DNA from: JAAFIP01 sp043728315
Lineage (GTDB): Bacteria; Pseudomonadota; Gammaproteobacteria; Burkholderiales; Burkholderiaceae_C
Length of the DNA stretch: 64,000 bases
NCBI GenBank assembly: GCA_043728315.1
Contig: JAYTMT010000150.1
Span: 9,202 to 73,201, forward strand
Reading direction: 5' to 3'
Every line of letters begins with the position of its first letter. The stretch's first letter is position 1. Both the position numbers and the translations under genes were made by a program. Under the pieces are notes generated by a model. That model was not told the DNA's origin. It saw nothing but the letters and a program-made list of their open reading frames with translations, and did not search any database. Of this stretch, positions 41,161 to 49,959 are shown in pieces.

Positions 41161-41421
41161 ATGAGCACCAACACTACTCAACAACAAACTACAGGCCAAT
41201 TGGAGGCTTGCTTGTCCGATTACCTAATCGGCGCAACCCGCGTCAATCCAGCGCTGGCCATGGCCTTTGTAGACCATAAAGGCTGGGCGCAGGCAGCCCA
41301 AGCCATCATCGACCGCCGCGCCACCGCATTCCTTGAGTGCCTAGATGCGGATGTGCTAGGGGCCATCGCAAATGGCCAGATCGACCTGCCACGCTGCGCC
41401 GCGGCCGCGTTGGCCAACTAG
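41161..41421 (+). CDS. Hypothetical small protein at the right end of the prophage
   Basis: An 86-residue helical protein (MSTNTTQQQTTGQLEACLSD) with no domain I recognise. A purine-rich AGAGAG precedes the ATG. Cargo genes at this place in Mu-like phages often act against host defences or change host behaviour, but nothing here proves it. The long structured leader suggests control at the RNA level. Confidence 0.6.
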   Translation: MSTNTTQQQTTGQLEACLSDYLIGATRVNPALAMAFVDHKGWAQAAQAIIDRRATAFLECLDADVLGAIANGQIDLPRCAAAALAN

Positions 41422-41449
41422 GGCCAAACCAAGCAATAAGGCCAAAATC

Positions 41450-41641
41450 ATGACCAAGCAAACAGAACCCGTCGCACAAGCCGAATGCATCACCCAGATT
41501 GCACGCCAGTACCTGTGCAGCGCCACCCTAGAGACACGCGACCGTGGCGAGCTAGACTTCCACGACGTTGGCGTGTGGAACGTCAAAGCGGCGCTAGAGG
41601 CAGCCTACGCAGCTGGTAGGCAATCCGCCACCGCAAAGTAA
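41450..41641 (+). CDS. DUF6900-like small protein
   Basis: A 63-residue protein containing CITQIARQYLCSATLETRD and ELDFHDVGVWNVKAALEAAY, the signature of small DUF6900 proteins found on phages and plasmids. The ATG at 41450 was preferred because the upstream in-frame part overlaps the preceding gene. Function unknown. A strong terminator follows. Confidence 0.75.
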   Translation: MTKQTEPVAQAECITQIARQYLCSATLETRDRGELDFHDVGVWNVKAALEAAYAAGRQSATAK

Positions 41642-41658
41642 GCCGCCCAGACGCAACA

Positions 41659-41685
41659 AAACCGCCTTAAAGGCGGTTTTTCTTT
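41659..41685 (+). terminator. Rho-independent terminator at the right end of the prophage
   Basis: AACCGCC (41660-41666) pairs with GGCGGTT (41672-41678) around TTAAA, followed by TTTCTTTG. It ends the last phage transcription unit. Confidence 0.85.
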
Positions 41686-41756
41686 GTCTGTGGCATTCAT
41701 ATAGCCATGTGCGCCAATCCATCAACACAGCCCCAATTTCGCATTAGATAATTCCT
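41686..41756 (+). other. Prophage-host junction zone
   Basis: The base pattern changes from phage non-coding DNA to the frame of a host-like gene. One candidate phage end is the CA at 41742-41743 (reading inward TGCGAAATTGGGG). No 5-base match to the sequence before any TG in bases 1-100 was found, so the junction is not fixed. Confidence 0.35.
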
Positions 41757-43112
41757 TTGTCACCCACGAAAGCAATTCAGCACCTGTTTATCTCGCTTCA
41801 CTCGCACAATTTATGTCGGCGCGCTTTAAATTTACTTTCAAACTCAGACTTTGCCAACACCATCGCTTTGGTGGGCACAAGCCAAAACCAGTACGCTCCC
41901 GGCGTAGCCAGCGCAGCAACCGGGGTGTCGGTACAAACGGGTGCGGTCAATTACAGTGCAGGCGCTGTGGTGCAAAATCCCTTCCCCGGCGATGCTGCGC
42001 GGGGCATTGCCAATGCGAATAATTGGGTGTATTCAAAAGGCAATAGCACTGGTGCTGCATGGCGGCTTTGGCGGCAAAACGTCACAGGGCTTGTGCCCAA
42101 TCGCAGCTATGAATTTCTGTACTATTACTCCAGCCCAGTTGCCGTGGGCCAGACCACCACGGTGCAAAGCCAGCCACAAATTCAAGTGACCTCTGGCACC
42201 AACACCTATGCGCTGAGCACGGTGACAGTTCCATTTGACACGGGCACGGATACTTGGAGAATCACCCAAAGCACCTTTGTGGCTACCACCACGGCCGTCA
42301 CACTGGCGCTTATAGATTTGGCCACCACCACACCTGGGGACGATTTGGCCTTTACCCAGCTTATTTTGCGCGAGTGCAAACCCAATGCAGACCCTTCGGT
42401 GGCCAAAACAGACGGCATCAGCAGCATCAATGTGTTTGGCACAAGCAACTACACCGTCACGGTGGCCAACAACAATGCCAGTGCACCAGGCCCGGCAGAC
42501 GGGGTGGCTGTGCGCGATGCAGCCGCGACGGGATTGACTAAAAACAGCATCGTGTGCAGTGCCGCTGGCGGCGCGGTGTGTCCGCCTAGCAGCACAATTG
42601 CTGGCATCGAAAGCGCTGGTGGCCTCACGATACCAGCCTTGCCGTTTAACAGTACTGTGCAGTTTGCCATTGTTGCCACCACCACACTGCTCAATGGTTC
42701 TGTAACCAACACAGCCGCTTTGATCTTGCCCCCGGGATTGGTAGACGCAAATTTGGCAAACAACAGCGCCTCGGATATCAACCTTGTGGTTGGTGCTGCC
42801 AATATCAGCATCAGTAAAACCAACAATACCAGTACAGTAGCAGGCGGTGGTTCGGTCACTTATACGTTGACCGTTGGCAATGCAGGGCCCAGTGCTGCTG
42901 ATGGTGCGGTATTGCGGGACGCGGCAGTGCCAGGTTTGGTGTGCACAGACGTGGTTTGCTCTAGCGCCAGCGGCATGGTCTGCCCCGCGCTGGCAGGCAC
43001 GGCCGCAGCCAGAATCACAGATATCCAATCGGGTTTGGTGATCAATCCCTTTCCACCGCTGGGAAGTTTGATTTTCAGCCTCAGCTGCGGTGTTGTGGCA
43101 ACTGGCCAGTAG
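41757..43112 (+). CDS. DUF11-repeat surface protein, probably 5'-truncated by the prophage
   Basis: The frame gives 451 residues: a 'NLLSNSDF...' N-terminal beta domain (about 26-215) followed by two DUF11-type repeats (about 218-345 and 348-445) with the usual NASAPGPADGVAVRDA and NAGPSAADGAVLRDA motifs. DUF11 proteins are exported and surface-exposed, yet no signal peptide is present and the first 25 residues (starting at a TTG) look like read-through of junction DNA. The likely reading is that the prophage inserted in the gene and removed its true start. Confidence 0.7.
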   Translation: MSPTKAIQHLFISLHSHNLCRRALNLLSNSDFANTIALVGTSQNQYAPGVASAATGVSVQTGAVNYSAGAVVQNPFPGDAARGIANANNWVYSKGNSTGAAWRLWRQNVTGLVPNRSYEFLYYYSSPVAVGQTTTVQSQPQIQVTSGTNTYALSTVTVPFDTGTDTWRITQSTFVATTTAVTLALIDLATTTPGDDLAFTQLILRECKPNADPSVAKTDGISSINVFGTSNYTVTVANNNASAPGPADGVAVRDAAATGLTKNSIVCSAAGGAVCPPSSTIAGIESAGGLTIPALPFNSTVQFAIVATTTLLNGSVTNTAALILPPGLVDANLANNSASDINLVVGAANISISKTNNTSTVAGGGSVTYTLTVGNAGPSAADGAVLRDAAVPGLVCTDVVCSSASGMVCPALAGTAAARITDIQSGLVINPFPPLGSLIFSLSCGVVATGQ

Positions 43113-43147
43113 CGGCATCTGCGCTTTTAGCGCCTTGGTTCGGTTGC

Positions 43148-46100
43148 CTAGAGCTGTAAGCGCTCAATGGCATGCCGCGCACGCTTGGCAAATAGAATTG
43201 CGCCTTGTTGTGTGGCCAAGGCCTGCGCCTGTTCAAGCTCGCGTAAGCACTTGTCCAGCGCATCCCCACGCGCAGCACCCAGCAAACCACGCAAGCGCAA
43301 ATATTCAGCCTCTAGCCAGCGCAGGCCTGTGTCGATCAGAGGGGCGGCCAGTGCGAGGCTGGCTAGGCCTTCCTCGGTGCGGCCAGCTTGCTGGCAGGCA
43401 TTGGCATGCAGTATGTACCAAATGTTGGAGTAGGCGCGGTTTTGCACCAATTGGTCAATGCCAAGGCGCGCTTGTGTAAAACCCTGCTCGGATTGGCCTT
43501 GGCTAATGAGTGACAGGCCTGCAAAAAGCGCGGCGTGTCCTTGCCAAGTTTGCAGCTCATGCAGCGCCACCAATTGCGAGAGCTCCGCTGATCGCTCGGC
43601 CAGTTCCAAAGCGTTGCCGCTTAAGGCTGCGGGAAAGCAGTGGCCAAAAATCAGTACCTGCGAGAGGTTATGCACGCTGCTTTTGGCGCGTGCATCGAGC
43701 AGGGTTTTTTGTGCCCAGTAACGCGCTTTGTCTGGGTTTTCAAAAATTGTGTGGGCCTGTGTCAAACCCACCATGACCATTACTGGGTGGTTAGACGGGC
43801 CGAGCTTGTCCATGGCGCTGCTGTGCTGCGCTGGGTCATAGAGTGCCAAAAATTTCTCAGCCTCGGCCACTGCGGGCATAAAGCGCCCGCTAAAGAGCAG
43901 TGTGGTGCTCATATAGCGGTGGGCAATCAGGCGGTCGCTTTCGCTTCCGCCTACAGCCGCCGCTTCAATGCGCTGGGCCATATCAAAGGCCTCAAGCAGC
44001 TTGCCAGCGGTCATGTGCAGCAGCAGCCTCAAGGCCAAGGGAGCAACCGCCGTGGCTTGCGTGCCAAGGCGATTGCTCAGCTGGGTGATGCGCTCTACTT
44101 CTTGTTCCACCACAGGTGCTAAGTGGCCGTTGGCCGCTATCAGGGGGCTGATTAAATCGACGCGCTGGGCGTACTCTTGTTCGTCACGCGCAATGCTGGC
44201 GGGTAGGGTTTGGGTGAGCGCCAGCGCTTCTTGGAAATGCCCAATCGACTCTACATAGGCCGAGCGATTGCCTGACTCCAGTCCCGCGCGCAGCCATTGG
44301 GCTATGGCGCGCGTGGTTTCACCTGCGGCGCTTAAGTGAAAGGCCATGAAGTGGGGCGCAGCAGCTGCAATGGCTGAAAAATCGCTTTCTAAAATATTGG
44401 CAATTTTGGCATGCAAACGCACCCGCTCGCGGCGAATCAGCAGGCTGTAGGCCGCCTCACGCACCAGTGCATGCCTGAAAGCCACGGCCTTGCCAAATCG
44501 GCTGTGGCCTTCTACAAACACGCCCGCTTGTATGAGCTCTTCTAAGCCGCGCTGCACCACGCTGGCCTCCATGCCCGACAGACGTGTGAGCACTTCAATA
44601 GGGAACTCTCGGCCAATCACCGAAGCAATCGGCGCAATTTCACGCCCATGCGCAAAGCTGTCTAAGCGCGCAAGCAATGACTCTGTCAGGGTCGAGGGAA
44701 TATTGGACAGCTGGCTGGCGCCGTCTTGGTTGCGCGAGGCTGATTCTATGAAGCCGCGGGTGAGCTCTTCAGCAAATATCGGCACACCGTCTGAGCGCGC
44801 CACAATGGCGTTTTGAACTGCGGTGCTCAGCACCTGCGGGTGCGCCACTGCTTGCACCAAGCGTTTGGTTTGAAAGTCGGCCAGTTTTTCTAGCTGCAAA
44901 GTGCTGGCATGCACGTCGCTGGCCCATGCGGGCAGGGCGCTGGGGCGTGTGGTGGCAATCAGCAAAATCGGCAGTTGGGCAATGGTGCTGGCTAAGTTAC
45001 TGAAAAGCTCTGAGGTGGAGGGGTCAATCCATTGCAAGTCTTCGACTACCACCACACCACAGTCGCTGGCCAGCACTTCCAATAAGCGCATCAAAATTTT
45101 AAAAACCATGGCGCGCACCTGCTGCGAGCTGATGTCTTGCATGGCCAGTTTGTTGCTTGCCTTAATCCGCAGCAAATCAGCCATCACAGCAAGCTCTTGT
45201 TCGGCCACAGTGCCAGCTCGCTCCATCAGGGCTCTGAGCTTGTCCATAGCCGCTTGGGGCGCATCACCAGCGGCTATGCCTGCTTGCAACTCAATGAAGT
45301 AGCGCACAGCAAACAAAGGTGCCGCTGCGTTGTAAGACGAGCACTGGAACACCAAGCGTTTGTGGCTGCTGATACCCATGCCCTCCAAAGCATCGTCAAC
45401 CAAGCGAGACTTGCCCATGCCGCCTTCGGCCTTAATCACTAAGATATGCCCATTGCCTGAGCGGGCTTCAGCAATATGCTCTTTGATTTGCAGGGAGTAA
45501 GATTCGCGCCCAATCAAAGGGGCCTGCTGGCGGCCTGAGCGCATGGCATCAAAACGGCTGCTTTTGGCGCGCTCGCCTTGCACGCACCACAGGTGCATGG
45601 GCTGCGCAAAGCCCTTGAGCTCGAAAGCACCTAAATCCAAGCATTCAAACAAATGCCCCACCATTTGGTGGGTGGCAGGCGCCACCACAATCGTGTTGGG
45701 CTGGGCCATGGCCTGCGCGCGCGCGGCAAGATTGGGTGTTTCGCCAATCGCGTTTTCTTCAGACTCCTGCTCAGATGCCAGCTGTTTGCCTATCACTGTC
45801 AGGCCTGTGGCAATGCCAATGCGCACTTGGGTGGCATGGCCATGAAACAACGGCAAGTTGCTACAGCGCTGCACTATTTCCAAAGCGGCACGCACGGCGT
45901 GTTCGGTGTCATGGTCGTGCGCCTGTGGGTAGCCAAAATAGGCCATCACCCCGTCGCCTAAATACTGCGAAGTCCAGCCTTGGTGCTCAGCAATGGCTTG
46001 GGCCACCACCGCACGAAAGGCATGCAAATAATCGCGCAGGTCTTCTGGGTCAACCCGCGCTGACAATTGCGTGGAGCCCACCAAGTCACAAAACAGCACG

Positions 46101-46393
46101 CTGATTTGCCTGCGCTGCACCGAGGGCGAAACGCGCGCGCGGCTAAGGGGCTTGCCCACTGGTTCTGATGCTGCGTGCTCGAGGGCAGCTACAGGTGTAG
46201 CAAGGCGCGCAATGGCATCTAAAGCCTTGCGTCTGTGGCCAATCGACACCAATCCCATCTCACGCAAATCCTCGGCGGTGAGGCTGCACAGCACCGATGC
46301 GTCCACATGGTTGTCTGCAAAAGCGGCGGCGTACTGCGACAGGCCAAGCGCAGCCAGCCAAGCGTTCACATCAAAATCGGTGCCACTGTCCAC
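43148..46393 (-). CDS. SAM domain - class III adenylate/guanylate cyclase - ATPase - TPR regulator
   Basis: A 1081-residue multidomain protein. Residues 8-65 resemble a SAM domain (WLAALGLSQYAAAF). Residues 95-275 form a class III cyclase domain with metal-binding D103 (FCDLVGST) and D147 (YLGDGVMAYFG). Residues about 290-560 are an AAA/NTPase module with Walker A at 322-330 (AEGGMGKSR). The rest is TPR-like helical repeats. Such proteins are thought to couple signal sensing to cyclic nucleotide production. It is convergent with the DUF11 gene. Confidence 0.88.
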   Translation of the reverse strand: MDSGTDFDVNAWLAALGLSQYAAAFADNHVDASVLCSLTAEDLREMGLVSIGHRRKALDAIARLATPVAALEHAASEPVGKPLSRARVSPSVQRRQISVLFCDLVGSTQLSARVDPEDLRDYLHAFRAVVAQAIAEHQGWTSQYLGDGVMAYFGYPQAHDHDTEHAVRAALEIVQRCSNLPLFHGHATQVRIGIATGLTVIGKQLASEQESEENAIGETPNLAARAQAMAQPNTIVVAPATHQMVGHLFECLDLGAFELKGFAQPMHLWCVQGERAKSSRFDAMRSGRQQAPLIGRESYSLQIKEHIAEARSGNGHILVIKAEGGMGKSRLVDDALEGMGISSHKRLVFQCSSYNAAAPLFAVRYFIELQAGIAAGDAPQAAMDKLRALMERAGTVAEQELAVMADLLRIKASNKLAMQDISSQQVRAMVFKILMRLLEVLASDCGVVVVEDLQWIDPSTSELFSNLASTIAQLPILLIATTRPSALPAWASDVHASTLQLEKLADFQTKRLVQAVAHPQVLSTAVQNAIVARSDGVPIFAEELTRGFIESASRNQDGASQLSNIPSTLTESLLARLDSFAHGREIAPIASVIGREFPIEVLTRLSGMEASVVQRGLEELIQAGVFVEGHSRFGKAVAFRHALVREAAYSLLIRRERVRLHAKIANILESDFSAIAAAAPHFMAFHLSAAGETTRAIAQWLRAGLESGNRSAYVESIGHFQEALALTQTLPASIARDEQEYAQRVDLISPLIAANGHLAPVVEQEVERITQLSNRLGTQATAVAPLALRLLLHMTAGKLLEAFDMAQRIEAAAVGGSESDRLIAHRYMSTTLLFSGRFMPAVAEAEKFLALYDPAQHSSAMDKLGPSNHPVMVMVGLTQAHTIFENPDKARYWAQKTLLDARAKSSVHNLSQVLIFGHCFPAALSGNALELAERSAELSQLVALHELQTWQGHAALFAGLSLISQGQSEQGFTQARLGIDQLVQNRAYSNIWYILHANACQQAGRTEEGLASLALAAPLIDTGLRWLEAEYLRLRGLLGAARGDALDKCLRELEQAQALATQQGAILFAKRARHAIERLQL

Positions 46394-46413
46394 GTGTAAG
46401 CGCCGTCAGGGTT

Positions 46414-48054
46414 TCAGGCCACTTCGCGGCACAGCGTGCGCGTGGTGTAGACAATCGGTTGATCAAGTGCCTGCTGCAAGTAGGCTGGCAAAATAATCAC
46501 CGGTCCGGGCCCGCCGCCGGGCGGCATCAGGGGAATCACCGCTTGGCTAAAACTAAAGCGCATGGTGGGGTCGTATTTGAACTTCACTGCGTACAAGCCC
46601 GCTTGCGCATTACCCCAGTATTTGTAGGCGTAGTTGGGTTCGTTCAGGCGCGGGTAGTTTTGGTAAATATGCCCATTAGACAGCGGCTCCATGTAAGCCA
46701 ACCACGCCTCTAAAAACGCCACCGCTGGCGCATGCTGCGCGTCATCTAGCCAAAACACATCCAGCACGGCATTGAAGACGGTGTTGCGGTGGATAAAAGC
46801 GCTGTTTTCATACGGGTAGGCATTGATTGCGCCGCCGTAGAACTCCATATAAAAATAAGTGTATTTGTTGGGCGCTCTGGTAAACAAAGTGAGCAGGCCA
46901 CGCCACTCGCTGCTGGTCCAGTTGCGCTCTACATAGCGCGCCGATTTGTCCTCGCGTGGCCATGGCTGGTCTGGACCCAAGCAGGGCATGCCATAGGGCA
47001 CATTGAGCAGGTCTTGGTTGAGATTTTGAAAACTGTCCATCTTTGTCCACTGCACCACTGCGCCGGGCAGGGTGCAAAGCATGTCAATAGAGGCTTGGCC
47101 AGCGGCTTGGTCGCCCACATAGAGGCCGCGCAGCATCAAATACGGCTGCATGGGCGTATCAGGTGTTACAGGGATGCCGCCAGCCATATTGGGCTGGTAG
47201 CATAAGGACACTTGGATGTTCAAATTGGGCGATGCAGCTGTGCGCATGTAATTGTTTTGCATGCACACCAAGGCATTGGTGGCGTTGTCAGCATCTTGCG
47301 GACTTTGCAGCGGAAAAATGATGGCCCAACCGAATACTTGGCCAATCTTGCGCAGCTGGTAGGTCACATTCAGCAGCACGCCAAAATTACCGCCTGTGCC
47401 CCCGCGCATGGCCCACCACAGGTCGCTGTTCACATCTGGCGTGGCGGTCACTATGGAGCCGTCGGCTAGCATCACGCGCATGGCCAGCACGTTGTCGCAG
47501 TTCATGCCATAGGTCACCGATGTGAAGCCGTAGCCGCCGCCTTGCACATAGCCGCCCACGCATACATCGTCGCATTCGCCGCCGGGCACATGCAGGCCAT
47601 AGGGTTCAAGTGCGGCGTTGAATTTGCCAAACTTTGTGCCACAGCCCACGGTGGCTGTCATGCCCTGTACGTCAATGTGGATGTCAGACAGAGCGCTCAC
47701 GTCTACCAATACACCGGGCCCTGCAGAAAAGCCTGCGGTGCAGTGCCCGCCCGAGCGCAGTGCCAGTGGGAAGCGCGAGGTTTTGGACAATTCAAGCGCA
47801 ATGGCCACATCGCTTTCCACCACGCAATACACAATCATGCTGGGGTGCGCGTCAAATACTGGGTTAAAGAGCTTGCGGTCTTGGTTGTAGGCGGGGTCTT
47901 TGGGCATCACAATCGTGCCCTGTAAGCCCATTTGCGCTTTCTTTACTTGTTCGCGATTGAGCGAAAAATCAAAAAAATAGCTGTCGTCTTGCTTGTCCCA
48001 ATGCTGCAAAAGCGCTTGGTCGCGCATGAGTTTACGGGAGTAGTTGTGAGGCAT
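46414..48054 (-). CDS. FAD-binding oxidoreductase, berberine-bridge-enzyme type
   Basis: A 546-residue flavoenzyme with an FAD_binding_4 domain and a C-terminal BBE segment (YKYWGNAQAGLYAVKFKYDP, ending near the C-terminus). Residues for bicovalent FAD attachment are visible: His in RSGGHC and Cys in GGECDDV. There is no clear export signal. The substrate is unknown; relatives oxidise sugars, alcohols or alkaloid-like compounds. The ATG at 48054 was chosen over a TTG four codons upstream. The gene follows the cyclase gene's start by 20 bases on the same strand. Confidence 0.88.
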   Translation of the reverse strand: MPHNYSRKLMRDQALLQHWDKQDDSYFFDFSLNREQVKKAQMGLQGTIVMPKDPAYNQDRKLFNPVFDAHPSMIVYCVVESDVAIALELSKTSRFPLALRSGGHCTAGFSAGPGVLVDVSALSDIHIDVQGMTATVGCGTKFGKFNAALEPYGLHVPGGECDDVCVGGYVQGGGYGFTSVTYGMNCDNVLAMRVMLADGSIVTATPDVNSDLWWAMRGGTGGNFGVLLNVTYQLRKIGQVFGWAIIFPLQSPQDADNATNALVCMQNNYMRTAASPNLNIQVSLCYQPNMAGGIPVTPDTPMQPYLMLRGLYVGDQAAGQASIDMLCTLPGAVVQWTKMDSFQNLNQDLLNVPYGMPCLGPDQPWPREDKSARYVERNWTSSEWRGLLTLFTRAPNKYTYFYMEFYGGAINAYPYENSAFIHRNTVFNAVLDVFWLDDAQHAPAVAFLEAWLAYMEPLSNGHIYQNYPRLNEPNYAYKYWGNAQAGLYAVKFKYDPTMRFSFSQAVIPLMPPGGGPGPVIILPAYLQQALDQPIVYTTRTLCREVA

Positions 48055-48185
48055 ACAGGCTTTCAAAAAGTGTATTATTTGTGCTTATGCATTGTAGATA
48101 GTCTCTGTGAATTTGGGTCGTGCACCACAAATTTCACCGCAACCAATAAAGTATTACTTTCCACTACTAGTCGCTGCTTTTCTTG

Positions 48186-48827
48186 CTATTGTGTCGCTGT
48201 GGTTGGTGCAATACTGGCCACGGGGTCGACAGGTTTGGTAGTTTTGGGACGCGGCGGCTTGGATGTGTGTACCACCAGCATGGCTTTTTCCATGTCGCCA
48301 CTTAGAAAATGCGGCAATGCGATTGCGCCGCGCATCAAGGTTTCGTTGATTAACACGCGGTGCTCTGGCGATGGTTTTTTCAGCACCCAATGGATCACTT
48401 CAGACTTCACCCCGGGGTGGCCAATGCCGATGCGCAGCCGCCAGTACTGGTCTGTGCCTAGCTGTGCATGGATGTCGCGCAGGCCATTGTGGCCTGCATG
48501 GCTGCCGCCTATGCGCAGCTTGGCTTGGCCGGGCACAATGTCTAGTTCGTCGTGCACCACCAAAATTTCTTCGGGGCTGATCTTGAAAAATTTCGCTAAT
48601 GCTGCCACCGATTTGCCCGAACCGTTCATGAAAGTTTGTGGTTGCAAGAGCCACACCGCCTGCCCAGCCACAGTGGTGCGTGCAACCAGTCCAAAATAGC
48701 CTTTTTCTGGCACAAGCGTGGTCTTGAGTTCGCGTGCGAGCGCGTCAATGAGCCAAAAGCCCGCGTTATGCCGCGTGGAGTCGTATTCTGGGCCGGGATT
48801 GCCCAAGCCAACAAAGAGTTTGATCAT
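48186..48827 (-). CDS. pth: Peptidyl-tRNA hydrolase
   Basis: A 213-residue Pth that releases peptides from stalled peptidyl-tRNA. The start is the ATG at 48827 (MIKLFVGLGNPGPEYD); upstream in-frame residues are low-complexity and unlike the family. Catalytic features are N9 region (GLGNPG), H20 (TRHNAGF), N68-like TFMN and the D93-like HDELD. The C-terminus has a Pro/Thr/Lys-rich extension of about 20 residues. The neighbourhood with rplY and prs is the normal Burkholderiales order. Confidence 0.96.
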   Translation of the reverse strand: MIKLFVGLGNPGPEYDSTRHNAGFWLIDALARELKTTLVPEKGYFGLVARTTVAGQAVWLLQPQTFMNGSGKSVAALAKFFKISPEEILVVHDELDIVPGQAKLRIGGSHAGHNGLRDIHAQLGTDQYWRLRIGIGHPGVKSEVIHWVLKKPSPEHRVLINETLMRGAIALPHFLSGDMEKAMLVVHTSKPPRPKTTKPVDPVASIAPTTATQ

Positions 48828-48950
48828 GCGGGGATTATGGCGCGGGTCGCCGCTGCGGGATTGTTTTTTTGCGGCTGCACCAGCGGCTGCGTTTTTGACT
48901 ATCTCACTGCTAGGGCTATGCTCGCGCAGAGGAGACCAACTTTGCATGAA

Positions 48951-49018
48951 CCCTAGGGCAAGCTCAGGGTGAACGGAGGGGGCATGAGCCCTTCGGCAAG
49001 CCCGGCGGGAGCGTGAAG
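48951..49018. repeat. Degenerate tandem intergenic repeat (CAAGCTCAGGGTGAACGG type)
   Basis: Two imperfect copies follow each other: CCCTAGGGCAAGCTCAGGG at 48951-48969 and CCCTTCGGCAAGCCCGGCGG from about 48990. The motif resembles the widespread betaproteobacterial intergenic element CCTTCGACAAGCTCAGGG. It lies between rplY and pth, 278 bases that hold no gene. Confidence 0.5.
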
Positions 49019-49053
49019 TGCTTGAGCAACCAGTATGGAGACATGCCCCATGA

Positions 49054-49081
49054 AAAACGGCCCACCGAGGTGGGCCGTTTT
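49054..49081. terminator. Bidirectional terminator downstream of rplY
   Basis: AAAACGGCCCACC (49054-49066) and GGTGGGCCGTTTT (49069-49081) are perfect inverted repeats with a two-base centre. The flanking A and T runs allow termination on both strands. It ends the rplY message 25 bases after its stop. Confidence 0.9.
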
Positions 49082-49105
49082 AGTGGGCAAACAATCTTGG
49101 ATAGA

Positions 49106-49780
49106 TTATTTCTTAGCTGGCGCTTTGGCAGGAGCTTTGGCAGGAGCAGCTTTTGCGTCACCTTTAGCTGGCGCGGCTTTTCCTTTGGCATCAGCCACAG
49201 GAGCGGCTGCTTCTTCTTCTGCGGCTTGGGCCACTACAGACACGATCACGGGGTTGACCTTGCCTTTGGTGAGCACTTTCACGCCTTTTGGCAGCTTGAT
49301 GTCGTTGACATGCAAGGACACGCCTTTTTTCAGGCCAGACAGATCTACTTCAATGAACTCAGGCAGATCGGCAGGCAAGCATGACACTTGCAGCTCGGTG
49401 GCCACATGGTTGACCAAGCAGTTGTCGGTTTTCACGGCAGCAGAATCAGCCTCGCCCTTGAAGTGCAGGGGCACTTTCATGCTCAAGGTGGTGTTTGCAT
49501 CGACGCGTTGGAAGTCAATGTGTTGCACCATTTGCTTGTAGGGGTGGTATTGCACGTCGCGCAGCAAGACCTTGGTCTCTTTGCCGTTCAATTCCATGTC
49601 GAGCACGGTGGCGTGGAAGGCTTCCTTTTTCAGGGCGTGCCAAAGAGCGTTGTGGTCAAGTTCGACCAACTCTGGGGCAACGGTTGCGCCATAAACGATA
49701 CCGGGGGTTCTGCCCGTGATGCGGAGACGGCGGCTCGCACCCGTACCCTGCTTAGCGCGCTCAAAAGCGACAAATTTCAT
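49106..49780 (-). CDS. rplY: 50S ribosomal protein L25/general stress protein Ctc
   Basis: A 224-residue L25 of the long Ctc type: a 5S-rRNA-binding N-terminal domain (residues 1-95, MKFVAFERAKQGTGASRRLR), a TL5 C-terminal beta domain (96-185) and a Lys/Ala/Pro tail (KAAPAKAPAKAPAKK). The ATG at 49780 has GGAG upstream. It lies 179 bases after prs on the same strand; that gap holds no gene. Confidence 0.96.
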   Translation of the reverse strand: MKFVAFERAKQGTGASRRLRITGRTPGIVYGATVAPELVELDHNALWHALKKEAFHATVLDMELNGKETKVLLRDVQYHPYKQMVQHIDFQRVDANTTLSMKVPLHFKGEADSAAVKTDNCLVNHVATELQVSCLPADLPEFIEVDLSGLKKGVSLHVNDIKLPKGVKVLTKGKVNPVIVSVVAQAAEEEAAAPVADAKGKAAPAKGDAKAAPAKAPAKAPAKK

Positions 49781-49959
49781 AGTAATACTCCAAAATGAAG
49801 ACAACCGCGACCAGTTGAACTTCGATAAAAAACGCAATCCACCAATGGATTGCGGCTGTGCTGATTTACGGTATCAGCGGACCGTTTTATTCACTGATCT
49901 TTCAATCGGTGGGTTTGCATGCGTGCTGCGTTCAGGCTAAGCAATACGGACTTAATTTT

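Larger units (their letters stand above)
1..41743. mobile_element. Mu-like transposable prophage (siphovirus-type tail, B3/D3112-like)
   Basis: A continuous set of transposable-phage genes fills this span: CI-type repressor, DDE transposase plus ATPase, Gam, GemA, Mor activator, Mu-type head genes, tape measure, tail hub, Com and a DNA methylase. There is no integrase, as expected for a phage that integrates by transposition. The right boundary lies between the terminator at 41659-41685 and the host-like gene starting near 41757; a CA at 41742-41743 is one candidate end. The left boundary is either inside bases 1-144 or just outside the window. I could not find a target-site duplication, so both exact ends are uncertain. 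All structural genes look intact, so the prophage may be active. Confidence 0.9.

Noticed and set aside
42033..43118. A 361-residue antisense frame under the DUF11 gene
   Set aside because: The plus strand has clear DUF11 repeats; the antisense frame has scattered cysteines and no motif.
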